Of a stretch of 64,000 bases of DNA, positions 16,999 through 26,483 are shown piece after piece. This DNA comes from an uncultured Arcanobacterium sp. Its GTDB lineage: Bacteria; Actinomycetota; Actinomycetes; Actinomycetales; Actinomycetaceae. The stretch's first letter is position 1. Each line of letters opens with the position of its first letter. Location of the stretch: NCBI GenBank assembly GCA_958428545.1, contig CAUAGM010000002.1, forward strand, positions 190,936 through 254,935, in the 5' to 3' direction. The position numbers and the translations under genes were made by a program. Under the pieces are notes generated by a model. The model ran no database searches. It was not told where the DNA came from and was given only the letters and a program-made list of their open reading frames with translations.

Positions 16999-18858
16999 CT
17001 AATCTGTTGTGACGGCTTTAGCAAGGTTACGAGGTTTATCAACGTCGTATCCTTTGCGTTTTGCCAATTCACACGCAAAAATTTGCAAAGGCACAATCGT
17101 GACGAGCGGCATCATCAATGTGGGCGTAGATTGAGGCATTCGAATCACGACGTCTGCCTGCTGATCAACAGCATGATCGCCCTCCTCCGCAAGAGCAATT
17201 ATCTTCGCTCCACGCGCTTTCACTTCCGCTACAGCTGAAACCACTTTGGAATGCAGCAGTGGGCGCCGAGGAGTGGGGACAATAATAAACACTGGCACAT
17301 CTGCCTCGACAAGAGCAATAGGACCGTGCTTAAGCTCGCCAGCAGCAAAACCTTCCGCGTGAATATAAGCAAGTTCTTTGAGTTTAAGCGCTCCTTCGAG
17401 AGCGATCGGAAAACCGACGTGCCGCCCAAGGAAAAGCACAGAATCAATATCGGAAAATTTTTCAGCTAAAGTTTTAATTTCTTCCTGCGTGCTCAAGACC
17501 TGCTCAATCCTACCTGGCATACGTGAAAGCTCCTCAAGATAGGTAGCAACCTCATCTGAGTATTTATTTCCTCGCAGCTGAGCCAAATAAAGACCAAGAA
17601 GATAGGCAGCTGTGATTTGCGCTGCAAATGCTTTTGTAGACGCCACCGCCACCTCAGGGCCAGCGTGAGTATAGAGCACAGCATCTGCTTCACGGGCAAT
17701 TGTTGAACCGTAGACATTGACGATTGCGAGCACGCGAGAGCCTTGCTCTGCAGCATGGCGTACAGCCATGAGAGTATCCATTGTCTCTCCCGACTGTGAT
17801 ATTGCCACAACGAGCGTTTTAGAATTGACGACTGGATCGCGATAGCGAAACTCGTGAGCAAGCTCCACTTCAACAGGAATACGGCACCAGTGCTCAATCG
17901 CATATTTAGCCACGTGCCCTGCATATGCTGCAGAACCGCACGCTACCACAATAATTTTGTCGATTGTGCGCAGCTCTGCCTCACTGATATTCATATCGTC
18001 AAGTTTGAGACATCCATGCTGGGTGGTGTGCCCAAGCAGCGTATCTGCCACAGCTTTGGGCTGCTCATGAATCTCTTTTTCCATAAAAGTATCAAAGCCG
18101 TCAGTCATTGCAGCATCAAGATCCCAATCCACAGTATAGATCTCGCCTTCTGCTGGCGTACCATCGAAATTGAGCAACTCTATGCTATCGGCTTTCACCA
18201 CCACGATCTGATCTTGCCCGATAGCCATCGCACGCTTCGTATATCCCACAAATGCCGACACGTCGGAACCTAAGAAATTATCACCCTCGCCAATCCCAAC
18301 AACGAGTGGAGAATTACGCCGAGCAGCAACAATCACATCCGGCTCTTCTGACGCAATTGCGACCAGAGCGAAAGAGCCCTGCAATTGGGCAGCTGCTGCA
18401 AGCATAGCAGCGCGCAAACTCCCGTGTTTCTCGTATTCCCGCCCTAGCACGTGCGCGGCGACTTCAGAATCTGTATCGGAAAGAAACGTATCGCCGTCAC
18501 GTATAAGAGCATCTTTAAGCTCCGCAAAATTTTCGATAATTCCATTGTGGACGATTGCCACGTTGTGCGACTGCGAGAAATGAGGATGGGCATTCTCGTC
18601 TGTAGGAGTGCCATGAGTAGCCCAGCGCGTATGCCCGATAGCGCAATGCCCGCTCTTGCACGCACTCTCACCCATCTCGGCGCGTAAATCCGCTACACGC
18701 CCACTCTTCTTATGAAGATCGATGCCGTGATCGCCGACGATTGCGATTCCTGCCGAATCATAACCGCGATACTCTAAACGCTCAAGCCCTTCGAGGACGA
18801 TATCCGAAGGAGTGCCGCCGCACTCACGTGCCCCAATATATCCAACAATTCCGCACAT
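16999..18858 (-). CDS. glmS: Glutamine-fructose-6-phosphate aminotransferase (isomerizing)
   Basis: Makes glucosamine-6-phosphate for cell-wall synthesis. The 619-residue protein starts MCGIVGYIGA with the nucleophilic Cys2 of the glutaminase domain. CAIGHTRWATHG and HNGIIENF follow. Two SIS isomerase domains (VACGSAAYAGHVAKY; FLGRHVGFPIALEGALKLKE) precede the C-terminal signature DKPRNLAKAVT. No glmS riboswitch was seen. The ATG is preceded by TAGTGT and six bases, predicting a leaderless mRNA. It heads the leftward glmS-nnr-alr-tsaE cluster. Confidence 0.97.
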   Translation of the reverse strand: MCGIVGYIGARECGGTPSDIVLEGLERLEYRGYDSAGIAIVGDHGIDLHKKSGRVADLRAEMGESACKSGHCAIGHTRWATHGTPTDENAHPHFSQSHNVAIVHNGIIENFAELKDALIRDGDTFLSDTDSEVAAHVLGREYEKHGSLRAAMLAAAAQLQGSFALVAIASEEPDVIVAARRNSPLVVGIGEGDNFLGSDVSAFVGYTKRAMAIGQDQIVVVKADSIELLNFDGTPAEGEIYTVDWDLDAAMTDGFDTFMEKEIHEQPKAVADTLLGHTTQHGCLKLDDMNISEAELRTIDKIIVVACGSAAYAGHVAKYAIEHWCRIPVEVELAHEFRYRDPVVNSKTLVVAISQSGETMDTLMAVRHAAEQGSRVLAIVNVYGSTIAREADAVLYTHAGPEVAVASTKAFAAQITAAYLLGLYLAQLRGNKYSDEVATYLEELSRMPGRIEQVLSTQEEIKTLAEKFSDIDSVLFLGRHVGFPIALEGALKLKELAYIHAEGFAAGELKHGPIALVEADVPVFIIVPTPRRPLLHSKVVSAVAEVKARGAKIIALAEEGDHAVDQQADVVIRMPQSTPTLMMPLVTIVPLQIFACELAKRKGYDVDKPRNLAKAVTTD

Positions 18859-18864
18859 ACACCC

Positions 18865-18870
18865 ACACTA
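18865..18870 (-). promoter_or_regulatory. Candidate leaderless -10 element of glmS
   Basis: TAGTGT on the minus strand, followed by six bases (GGGTGT) and the glmS ATG. The GGGTGT could alternatively act as a poor ribosome site. Confidence 0.5.
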
Positions 18871-19021
18871 GCTCACCGAGATCAATTTCCGTAAGAAGCT
18901 GGCACAAAAAGACGCAAAATTTTATATAGTGCTCATAGCCAATACCCATATCCAGCGCACAATCTGCACAACGCTCTGCCTCCACTGTGCACTATTTCAC
19001 CGAACATGAGAAACTACCTAT

Positions 19022-20026
19022 ATGACGCTACCCTTCAGCGCTGCCGAGCAGGCACACAGCCCGATCAGCCCATCTTATACACACCGCTCTACCCCGCTTT
19101 CCACGTTTATGCCGATTTCCAGCACTCAGTGGCGAGCACTCGCAGCAACAACCGAACTGCCGCTCACAGATAAAGACGTACGAGCTTTAGCGGCTCTGGG
19201 CGACCCAATTGGCATTGCCGAAGCAGACGCTATTTATCGCCCTTTATCAGCTCTTATGCAGATGTATGCTCGCCATACTGGGCAGCTTATGAGTGAATCT
19301 CACTCTTTTATTGGCTTGCCTGAGCATCGCACGCCATGGATTATTGGCATTGCTGGTTCTGTGGCTGTTGGTAAATCAACTGCTGCCCGCCTGTTGCGTG
19401 AGCTTATGCGCCGCTGGCCGCAGACTCCGCACGTCGATTTGGTGACGACTGACGGTTTTCTTTACCCCAACGCCACTCTCACTAAGCATGGACTTATGGA
19501 TCGCAAGGGTTTTCCAGAATCTTATGACCGCCATGCCCTGCTGAATTTTCTCTCTGCCGTAAAATCCGGCGTAGGAAATCTACACGTGCCAGTGTATGAC
19601 CATATTTCGTACGATATCGTCCCAGGAAAATGGATCACTGTCGATAACCCAGACGTACTTATTGTTGAGGGTCTCAACGTTTTGCAACCTCCGCGAATGA
19701 GCAGCAGCGACGGAGAATTTCGAGCAGTTTCTGATTATTTTGATTTTTCTATCTACCTTGATGCACCCGAAGACGCACTCGAACAGTGGTATATGGATCG
19801 GTTTAGAAATCTGCGTAAAACTGCGTTTACCAACACGAACTCTTTCTTCCGCTCCTATGCGAATTTGAGCGACGAAGAAGCAGACAATACTGCTCGCCGC
19901 CTCTGGCGTACCATCAATCTTCCAAACCTGCGCGAAAACGTGGCGCCCACACGCAGCCGTGCCACTATCATTCTCACCAAGGGCGCTGACCACTCTGTCG
20001 AGACAATCTACCTGCGTAAGCTTTAG
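19022..20026 (+). CDS. coaA: Type I pantothenate kinase
   Basis: Phosphorylates pantothenate in the first step of CoA synthesis. The 334-residue protein has the P-loop GIAGSVAVGKST near residue 110, VTTDGFLYPN, the pantothenate/CoA-binding VYDHISYDIVPG, VLIVEGLNVLQ and the late FRNLRKTAF segment. Family homology begins at about residue 34 (STQWRALAATTELPLT), so an ATG at 19109 is an alternative start. Neither start has a convincing ribosome site. It is divergent from glmS and convergent with purF. A 6-bp AAACAG/CTGTTT hairpin lies at 20165-20183, downstream. Confidence 0.95.
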   Translation: MTLPFSAAEQAHSPISPSYTHRSTPLSTFMPISSTQWRALAATTELPLTDKDVRALAALGDPIGIAEADAIYRPLSALMQMYARHTGQLMSESHSFIGLPEHRTPWIIGIAGSVAVGKSTAARLLRELMRRWPQTPHVDLVTTDGFLYPNATLTKHGLMDRKGFPESYDRHALLNFLSAVKSGVGNLHVPVYDHISYDIVPGKWITVDNPDVLIVEGLNVLQPPRMSSSDGEFRAVSDYFDFSIYLDAPEDALEQWYMDRFRNLRKTAFTNTNSFFRSYANLSDEEADNTARRLWRTINLPNLRENVAPTRSRATIILTKGADHSVETIYLRKL

Positions 20027-20306
20027 AGACAATACATGCAATAACTCACCACATGAGATTCCTTAAACACTCAGAGTAAAAACTCGAAGATGCTCAAAGA
20101 CGATCAAGAAAGCTCAGGGCAAATACTCACAGATACGAGCAGTATCATCGAGCAATATCGCTAAAAACAGGCACGATCTGTTTGAGAACCATAGAGGGTG
20201 TGAGGGCAAGTACGCGCCACATGCACGCGGCATATAACGCCAGGGAGAAAGCGCCTTATCTCGCTATATAAGCAACCAATCTGGCAGCTGCACCACAGCT
20301 TAAGCT

Positions 20307-21758
20307 CTAGCAGCTGCGTGCCAAATAATCTTTATGCAGATCAATCGGTATAGGATACTCCCCCGAAAAACACGCCGTACATAGAGACTCGAGTGGAAGA
20401 TTAATTGCTTCATACATTCCTTCGGGAGAAAGATAGCCCAAGGAATCGGCAGAAAGAGAATCCCTAATAGCATCAATACTGAGATTATGAGCAATAAGCT
20501 CAGTACGAGTAGGAAAATCGATGCCGAAGAAACAAGGCCACACAACTGGCGGGCTTGAAATGCGCACATGCACTTCAGCAGCACCTGCCCCTTTAAGCAT
20601 TGCAACCAACTGCTTTTGAGTATTGCCTCGCACAATCGAATCATCAACGACCACAATCCGCTTACCTTCGATTACCTCGCGCAAAGGATTGAGTTTAAGG
20701 CGAATACCCATCTGACGCATTGCTTGAGTCGGGCGGATAAACGTGCGCCCAACATACGCATTTTTCACTAACCCTTGAGCAAAAGGAATACCCGATTCCT
20801 GAGCATAACCGATTGCCGCAGGCGTGCCCGAATCAGGAGTAGCGATCACAATATCAGCATCTACTGTATGCTCAATTGCCAGACGACGCCCCATCGCATT
20901 GCGCACCGAATTGATACGCCGCCCATTAATCTGCGTATCTGGACGTGCAAGATACACATACTCGAACGCACACACATGAGGAGTGGGATCTGCAAAACGC
21001 CGCGAACGCACACCACTCTCGTCAATCACAATAAGTTCGCCAGGATTAATTTCACGCACGAAAGCAGCACCAGAAATATCGAGAGCGGCAGTTTCAGAAG
21101 CAACAACCCAGCCACCTGGCAATTTTCCCAATACCAGCGGACGAAAACCATGAGCATCGCGAGCAGCATAAAGCTTTGATTCATCCATAAAAACGAGCGA
21201 GAAGGCACCTTGAAGCATCGGCAGCATAGCAACGGCAAGGTCTTCGAGATTACCGTAACCTCTCAGCACCCCCATCAGCGCAGTCATGACCGCTGTATCA
21301 GTAGAAGAACCATGCCCTAACTCACCTGAAAGATCATCCCCGCTCAACGCTTGGATACGCTCAATAAGCTCGTCAACATTAACCAAATTCCCGTTGTGAG
21401 CAAGGGCAACAGTGCCAAATTCTGTTGGCCCCAGCATAGGCTGCGCATTAATCCAGCCCTTATCCCCTGAAGTGGAATAGCGTGTATGCCCCACAGCAAT
21501 ATTCCCCTTAAGAGCTCCCAGAGACTCTTCGTTAAATACTTGAGATACAAGCCCTGTATCCTTATAAACAAGTATTTTTTTGCCGTCACTTGTCGCAATA
21601 CCAGCAGCTTCCTGCCCTCTGTGCTGAAGTGCATACAAACTAAAATAGGCCAGATGAGCGACTTGCTCACCTGGAGCCCATACGCCGCACGCACCGCATT
21701 CATCTTGACCGCAATCCAAGGGATCCAGTACTGCCGTCAGCTGCCCGTCACCACTCAT
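20307..21758 (-). CDS. purF: Amidophosphoribosyltransferase
   Basis: First committed step of purine synthesis, PRPP plus glutamine to phosphoribosylamine. The 483-residue precursor has a 23-residue propeptide before nucleophile C24 (CGVWAPGE). LQHRGQEAAGIA and the PRPP loop VVVDDSIVRGNT are present. Cysteines in HVCAFEYVY, VVWPCFFG and CTACFSGEYP match the structural [4Fe-4S] ligands of the Bacillus-type enzyme, so oxygen sensitivity is expected. purM is not adjacent, so the gene appears monocistronic. A palindromic pair of GCAGCTGC sequences at 20284-20317 spans the stop and may help termination. Confidence 0.96.
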   Translation of the reverse strand: MSGDGQLTAVLDPLDCGQDECGACGVWAPGEQVAHLAYFSLYALQHRGQEAAGIATSDGKKILVYKDTGLVSQVFNEESLGALKGNIAVGHTRYSTSGDKGWINAQPMLGPTEFGTVALAHNGNLVNVDELIERIQALSGDDLSGELGHGSSTDTAVMTALMGVLRGYGNLEDLAVAMLPMLQGAFSLVFMDESKLYAARDAHGFRPLVLGKLPGGWVVASETAALDISGAAFVREINPGELIVIDESGVRSRRFADPTPHVCAFEYVYLARPDTQINGRRINSVRNAMGRRLAIEHTVDADIVIATPDSGTPAAIGYAQESGIPFAQGLVKNAYVGRTFIRPTQAMRQMGIRLKLNPLREVIEGKRIVVVDDSIVRGNTQKQLVAMLKGAGAAEVHVRISSPPVVWPCFFGIDFPTRTELIAHNLSIDAIRDSLSADSLGYLSPEGMYEAINLPLESLCTACFSGEYPIPIDLHKDYLARSC

Positions 21759-21822
21759 ACTGCACCGCCCGAATCATAAAAGGTGTTTTTACTTTTCGCA
21801 CAGCAAAAGTTTATTAGCAGAA

Positions 21823-21847
21823 GAAAAAAGTAGCTTTAAGCGCCACT
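21823..21847 (-). terminator. Rho-independent terminator after the M23 peptidase gene
   Basis: On the minus strand AGTGGC pairs with GCTACT (one G:T wobble) across a seven-base loop and is followed by a run of T. It lies about 50 bases beyond the peptidase stop and upstream of purF. Confidence 0.65.
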
Positions 21848-21856
21848 TTTCGGACA

Positions 21857-21872
21857 CTATACGTCCGTATAG
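21857..21872. promoter_or_regulatory. Perfect 16-bp inverted repeat upstream of purF
   Basis: CTATACG-TC-CGTATAG is a perfect 7+2+7 palindrome about 100 bases upstream of the purF ATG and 25 bases past the peptidase stop. The two-base centre is too tight for an RNA hairpin, so a dimeric repressor site is more plausible. The regulator is unknown. Confidence 0.4.
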
Positions 21873-21896
21873 CAAAACAGTTTATGCAGTATTTAG

Positions 21897-23177
21897 CTAC
21901 CCAATATAGTCCATCGGATTTTGCACAGATCCATCACGCCATACTTCAAAATGAACATGGCACCCTGTAGAAATGCCTGTACTTCCAGTATAGCCAATCA
22001 CAGTATCTCGATCGACGTACTGACCAGGAGAAACGTTTAGTGAAGAAAAGTGCATATAGCGCGTCACCCACGAAGAGCCTTCAGCATACCCATGGTTAAT
22101 CGTGACTGCATTGCCGCCACCGCCAATCCATCCCGCAGAAGCAACAGTGCCTGGAGCTGCCGCATACTGGGGAGTTCCGCAGCCAGCAGCAAGATCAACG
22201 CCATAATGCAGCTTCGAATACCCCAACACAGGATGTATACGATACCCGAATGGTGAAGTCACGTATAAAGACGTGCGAATCGGCGGTTGGATAAAACCAC
22301 CGCCGCCAGAATAGCCTGACTGCCCTCCACCTTGAGCAGCAGAAGCGCGATTAGCAGCATCGATTTCAGCAATCTGAGCAGTAATCTTATCGTATTCTGC
22401 CTGCTCAGAATCAACAGCGCTCTGCATTTCAGACTTCCTGCTCTCAAGAAGAGCAGACTTTTCAGAAATAGTTTTTTCCAGCTCAGCCAGTTCATTGCGC
22501 TTTGCCTGAGCCTGAGCTTGCTTTTCACGCTGTTCAGCAAGAAGCCGATCCGCTTCTTGTTTCAACTCAGCAACTCTCGCTCGCACTGCATTTTGCCGAG
22601 ATTCACTGTTTTTCGCTTGCCCACTGCGCTGCTCAAATTGTGCCAATGCGCTAGCCTGGCTGCGAGTAAGCGCTTCGTTAACTCGATAAGAATCCAAAAA
22701 TTCCTGCACAGTAGCCGAAGCCACAAGCAAATCCAAAGTAGATGGCACAGTCTCACCACGATACATCGATCTCGCAAGCTCTGCGAGAGAATTTCCAGCA
22801 TTCTCAGCATGCTTAGTGACCACACTCAAATCGCCTTGAATACCAGATAACTCTTTTTCTGAAGCATCGAGAAGAGCAGCCTTAGCTTCCGCTTTGCGCT
22901 GAGCTGCAGAAAGCTCCGCTTCAGCTGCCGCAAGTTCCTTTTCCGCACCAGGAATTTTCTCACGCGTATCGCTAAGCACCAAATAGGCCTCACGCAGATC
23001 CGCAGACACACCCTCAAGACTAGCTTTAAGCTCAGAAATTTTCTGTGATTTACTCTTTTGAGCACTAGCTAAATCATCTCGATTTTCCCCAACAGCAATT
23101 CCTGGAGTCATCGTCGCACAGAGTGCCAGTGCAGCAACCACTGCCAACGCCACTCGTTTCGTCTTTCCAGCTTTCAT
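21897..23177 (-). CDS. FtsEX-associated M23 peptidoglycan hydrolase with coiled coil
   Basis: 426 residues. Signal peptide at about 1-30, then a long Ala/Glu/Lys-rich coiled coil (about 35-280) with a short globular break (MYRGETVPSTLDLLVAS). A Gly-rich linker leads to a LytM/M23 zinc endopeptidase domain with HYGVD and HVHFE as metal and catalytic motifs. This EnvC/CwlO/RipC-like layout directly after ftsX indicates a division hydrolase whose autoinhibition is relieved by FtsEX; that coupling is inferred from family knowledge. The ATG at 23177 begins the signal peptide; a start at 23207 would add ten unlike residues. Confidence 0.92.
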   Translation of the reverse strand: MKAGKTKRVALAVVAALALCATMTPGIAVGENRDDLASAQKSKSQKISELKASLEGVSADLREAYLVLSDTREKIPGAEKELAAAEAELSAAQRKAEAKAALLDASEKELSGIQGDLSVVTKHAENAGNSLAELARSMYRGETVPSTLDLLVASATVQEFLDSYRVNEALTRSQASALAQFEQRSGQAKNSESRQNAVRARVAELKQEADRLLAEQREKQAQAQAKRNELAELEKTISEKSALLESRKSEMQSAVDSEQAEYDKITAQIAEIDAANRASAAQGGGQSGYSGGGGFIQPPIRTSLYVTSPFGYRIHPVLGYSKLHYGVDLAAGCGTPQYAAAPGTVASAGWIGGGGNAVTINHGYAEGSSWVTRYMHFSSLNVSPGQYVDRDTVIGYTGSTGISTGCHVHFEVWRDGSVQNPMDYIG

Positions 23178-23254
23178 ATCACACCCACTTCTTAGCTTTC
23201 CACACACACTGCATGCCTTTATTCCAAGTATGTTCTACAGAATCTACAGAAAAA

Positions 23255-24163
23255 TCACACTTTCGTATATTTACGAAGAGCCACAAACGAAGCAACCGAA
23301 GCAATAAGCACAGCCGCAGCTAATAAGAACGGAGCAAGCACGAGCACATCAACACCCGTCACCACATTTACCCACGAACCTTGGAACCAATCACGAATAA
23401 AGACGCCCACAATCAGCCATAAAGAACCAATAGCAAATACAGCACCAACAAGAGACGCTAAAATTCCCTCCAGAATAAACGGCATCTGAATCATACGATT
23501 TGACGCGCCCACATAACGCATAATTTCTGTTTCGTTGCGCCTAAACATTGCCGAGAGGCGAATCGTAGAAGGAATCAGAAGCATCGCCGTCACAACCATC
23601 ACCACAGCCAAACCGCCCGAAACCAGCGTAAAACGATTCAATATCTTAAAAAGAGGCTCGAGCTGTTCTCGCTGATCCTGCACAGATTCCACACCATCTC
23701 GCCCTGAAAGCGCATCAGCAACAATCGCATACTGCTGCGGATCAATGAGCTTCACTCGGAAAGAAGCCTGCATCTGGTCTTCCGTCATAGCATCAGCCCA
23801 TACAGTATCTTTCATCTGCTTCTTAAAAGCTGCGAGAGCATCAGATTTACTCTCAAAATAAACTTTTTCCACATACTGTTTCATCTCATTGGAAGTGAGG
23901 TATGCATCGATCGCATCGATCTGAGCTTTAGTAGCCTCTCCGCCAGCACACTGCGAAGAAACCGAATTTTCAGGGCACATAAAAGCAGAAACTTCGACTT
24001 TATCGTACCAATCATTTTTAAGATTGTTGATCTGCCACTGAAGCATCACAGATGCACCAAGAAAGAGAAGCGACACAAACGTCACCAACGTGACCGAAAA
24101 TGCCATCGCGAAATTACCACGAATACCTTTACACGTCTGAGACAAAATAAAACGAAGTCGCAT
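23255..24163 (-). CDS. ftsX: Cell division permease-like protein FtsX
   Basis: 302 residues with the FtsX layout: TM1 near 20-42, an extracytoplasmic domain of about 130 residues, then three closely placed TM helices near 175, 225 and 275. The FRRNETEIMRYVGASN loop is the FtsX/MacB-type cytoplasmic coupling helix. It transmits ATP hydrolysis by FtsE to the periplasmic-side hydrolase. The ATG overlaps the ftsE stop (TAATG). Two cysteines in the external loop (FMCPENSVSSQC) could form a disulfide. Confidence 0.95.
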   Translation of the reverse strand: MRLRFILSQTCKGIRGNFAMAFSVTLVTFVSLLFLGASVMLQWQINNLKNDWYDKVEVSAFMCPENSVSSQCAGGEATKAQIDAIDAYLTSNEMKQYVEKVYFESKSDALAAFKKQMKDTVWADAMTEDQMQASFRVKLIDPQQYAIVADALSGRDGVESVQDQREQLEPLFKILNRFTLVSGGLAVVMVVTAMLLIPSTIRLSAMFRRNETEIMRYVGASNRMIQMPFILEGILASLVGAVFAIGSLWLIVGVFIRDWFQGSWVNVVTGVDVLVLAPFLLAAAVLIASVASFVALRKYTKV

Positions 24164-24852
24164 TAGTCGATCCCTCCATAGGCACCACGCTCTTGATCGC
24201 GCACAATCTTGCCATCTACAAGCTCAATCACTCGACGACGCATCTGATCCACAATCGCCGAATCGTGAGTAGCCATCACAACTGTTGTCCCCGTGCGGTT
24301 AATACGATCAAGCAAGCGCATAATTCCAAGCGCCGTCTCACGATCCAAATTACCAGTCGGCTCATCTGCCAGCAGCAAATCTGGGCGATTAACCATCGCG
24401 CGAGCAATAACGACACGTTGCATCTCGCCGCCAGAAAGCTCATGAATACGACGGCGTTCCTTACCTTTCAATCCCACAAGATCCAGTACTTTAGGAACTT
24501 CTTTAACAATCGCATGCCGAGGGCGCCCAATCACCTGCATTGCGAGAGCAACGTTATCAAATACGTTTTTATCTTCAAGCAAACGGAAATCTTGAAACAC
24601 ATAGCCCATCTGGCGGCGCAGAGCTGGAACGCGACGATCTGAAAGTTTAGAAAGATCTTTACCTAATACGTAGACCTTGCCGGCAGTTGCACGCTCCTCT
24701 GCAGAGACGAGGGAGAGCATAGTGGATTTACCAGAGCCTGACGCTCCAACTAAAAAGACGAAATCTCCGCGCTCAATATTGAGAGATACGCGATCGAGCG
24801 CCGGCGCACTCCCTTTGACGTACACCTTAGAAACGTTTTCAAATGTGATCAT
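24163..24852 (-). CDS. ftsE: Cell division ATP-binding protein FtsE
   Basis: 229-residue ABC ATPase. Walker A is GASGSGKST (about 36-44). The Q-loop/FtsE motif VFQDFRLLEDKNVFDNVA, signature LSGGEMQRVVIARA, Walker B LLLADEPTGNLD and switch His in MATHDSA all follow. It forms the FtsEX complex at the division septum. GGAA lies seven bases before the ATG. The 291 bases upstream, to prfB, hold only a weak GTACGC/GCGTAC hairpin (25112-25131), so ftsE may have its own promoter. Confidence 0.96.
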   Translation of the reverse strand: MITFENVSKVYVKGSAPALDRVSLNIERGDFVFLVGASGSGKSTMLSLVSAEERATAGKVYVLGKDLSKLSDRRVPALRRQMGYVFQDFRLLEDKNVFDNVALAMQVIGRPRHAIVKEVPKVLDLVGLKGKERRRIHELSGGEMQRVVIARAMVNRPDLLLADEPTGNLDRETALGIMRLLDRINRTGTTVVMATHDSAIVDQMRRRVIELVDGKIVRDQERGAYGGID

Positions 24853-25111
24853 TAACTATTCCAGCCTTAATCAACTAAAGTTCATATTCACTTTAAGTGA
24901 TTTCAAACTACTCTAAAATCAGGCACGCCGCCACACGAGGAGATTCGCACGCTCCGCAATAACTCTATGTACGAAGCGTGAATAATTCTCTGCACAGCTT
25001 CTGCGCGCAATCAGCATTCACCACTTCGCTACTTGCTGCTTGCTGCTCGCTACTGATGAGCATGCCGACGAATATTTCCTGCGATTAGCCCACACACATA
25101 CAGCATTACGT

Positions 25112-25131
25112 GTACGCGGCTCGCGGCGTAC
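25112..25131. terminator. Weak hairpin downstream of prfB
   Basis: GTACGC and GCGTAC pair over 6 bp around an 8-base GC-rich loop, 13 bases beyond the prfB stop. There is no T tract, so this is only a tentative terminator. Confidence 0.3.
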
Positions 25132-25143
25132 GCTGCATAGCCT

Positions 25144-26265
25144 CTAGCTCTCAGCACCTGCACGCCAACGAATTCCTGCGTCAATAAACGAATCTATTTC
25201 ACCATCAAAAACGGCATCTGTGTTGCCCTCTTCATACCCTGTACGCAGATCTTTCACAATTTGATAGGGATGCAAGACGTAGTTGCGCATCTGATCGCCC
25301 CACGAGGCTTTGACGTCACCAGCAAGCTCTTTCTTTTTAGCTTCTTCTTCCTCACGCCGCAGCATGAGCAATCGAGACTGCAAGACACGCAAAGCAGCAG
25401 CACGATTTTGAATCTGAGATTTTTCGTCTTGCATACTCACCACAATGCCTGTAGGAAGGTGAGTCATTCGCACAGCCGAATCCGTAGTGTTTACCGACTG
25501 ACCTCCAGGCCCTGAGGAACGAAACACATCTATTTTGAGATCAGATTCTGGAATATCAATATGATCCGTCGTCTCGATCAACGGAATAACTTCTACAGCG
25601 GCAAAGCTGGTCTGGCGCCGCCCCTGATTATCGAAAGGTGAAATACGCACTAATCGGTGAGTGCCCGCTTCAACCGAAAGAGTGCCATACGCGTATGGAG
25701 TCTGTACTTCAAAAGTTGCAGATTTAATGCCTGCTTCTTCCGCATACGACGTATCGAGCACTTTGGTGGGATAGCCATGCCGCTCAGCCCAACGCAAATA
25801 CATACGTTCAAGCATTTGAGCAAAATCAGCGGCATCAATTCCACCCACACCAGAGCGAATCGTCACAACCGCATTGCGCTCATCATATTCGCCGCTAAGA
25901 AGAGTCTTCACTTCTAATTCTGATAGGTCTGTGCGCAGCAGCTCAATTTGCTCTTCGGCATCAGTGCGAAGCTCGGCTGCTGTATCCGCATCAGTAGCAG
26001 CCTCTTCTTCTGCCATATCGAGCAGAGTTTCAATATCTTCAATGCGCGCATTCATTTCGCTGAGTTTATCGAGCTCGGATTGGACGTGCGAAAGTTTGCT
26101 GGTGACGATTTGTGCTTGATCTGGATCGTCCCATAAATCAGGCGCCGAGGAACGCTCAGTGAGTTCTACAATCTGTTGCTTCAACGCATCGGCATCTTTT
26201 ACTGCCGCAATCTGAGAATATACACGACGGAGTTCTTCGAGTTCTTGCTGATAATCTATAGCCAC
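25144..26265 (-). CDS. prfB: Peptide chain release factor 2
   Basis: Recognises UAA and UGA stop codons. The 373-residue protein has the RF2 tripeptide SPF in RISPFDNQGRRQTSF and the peptidyl-hydrolysis GGQ in SSGPGGQSVNTTDSAVR. The reading frame is continuous from GTG at 26265, so the programmed +1 frameshift of enterobacterial prfB is absent, as is usual in actinobacteria. The N-terminal third is an acidic, helical coiled domain. The prfB-ftsE-ftsX order is typical; smpB, commonly next in the series, is not found after ftsX here. Confidence 0.96.
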   Translation of the reverse strand: MAIDYQQELEELRRVYSQIAAVKDADALKQQIVELTERSSAPDLWDDPDQAQIVTSKLSHVQSELDKLSEMNARIEDIETLLDMAEEEAATDADTAAELRTDAEEQIELLRTDLSELEVKTLLSGEYDERNAVVTIRSGVGGIDAADFAQMLERMYLRWAERHGYPTKVLDTSYAEEAGIKSATFEVQTPYAYGTLSVEAGTHRLVRISPFDNQGRRQTSFAAVEVIPLIETTDHIDIPESDLKIDVFRSSGPGGQSVNTTDSAVRMTHLPTGIVVSMQDEKSQIQNRAAALRVLQSRLLMLRREEEEAKKKELAGDVKASWGDQMRNYVLHPYQIVKDLRTGYEEGNTDAVFDGEIDSFIDAGIRWRAGAES

Positions 26266-26471
26266 AATGTCTCAGTCTAGCAGTGAACCTCTCAAACACC
26301 ACGAAGAGTAAAACTTCTATCTTTTTCTTTCCACGATACACAGCCCAATAACGTAGCCTGCCGAGCTGCGTTTCATACTAATCCCATACAGATACATTTC
26401 ATACAGATAAGGAAAACTCGCTATTTATAAAATTAGGGCGAGCACCTCTCACGTACAAGCACACATCCTGA

Positions 26472-26477
26472 TAGGTT
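26472..26477 (+). promoter_or_regulatory. Candidate leaderless -10 element
   Basis: TAGGTT followed by six bases (AGATGC) and the GTG at 26484. No ribosome site precedes the start. Confidence 0.5.
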
Positions 26478-26483
26478 AGATGC

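Noticed and set aside
18859..19021. glmS ribozyme/riboswitch
   Set aside because: The 163-base gap to coaA is too short and lacks the conserved core; the promoter geometry implies no leader.
25144..26265. Programmed frameshift in prfB
   Set aside because: The frame is continuous from the start; no CTTTGA shift site is needed or seen.
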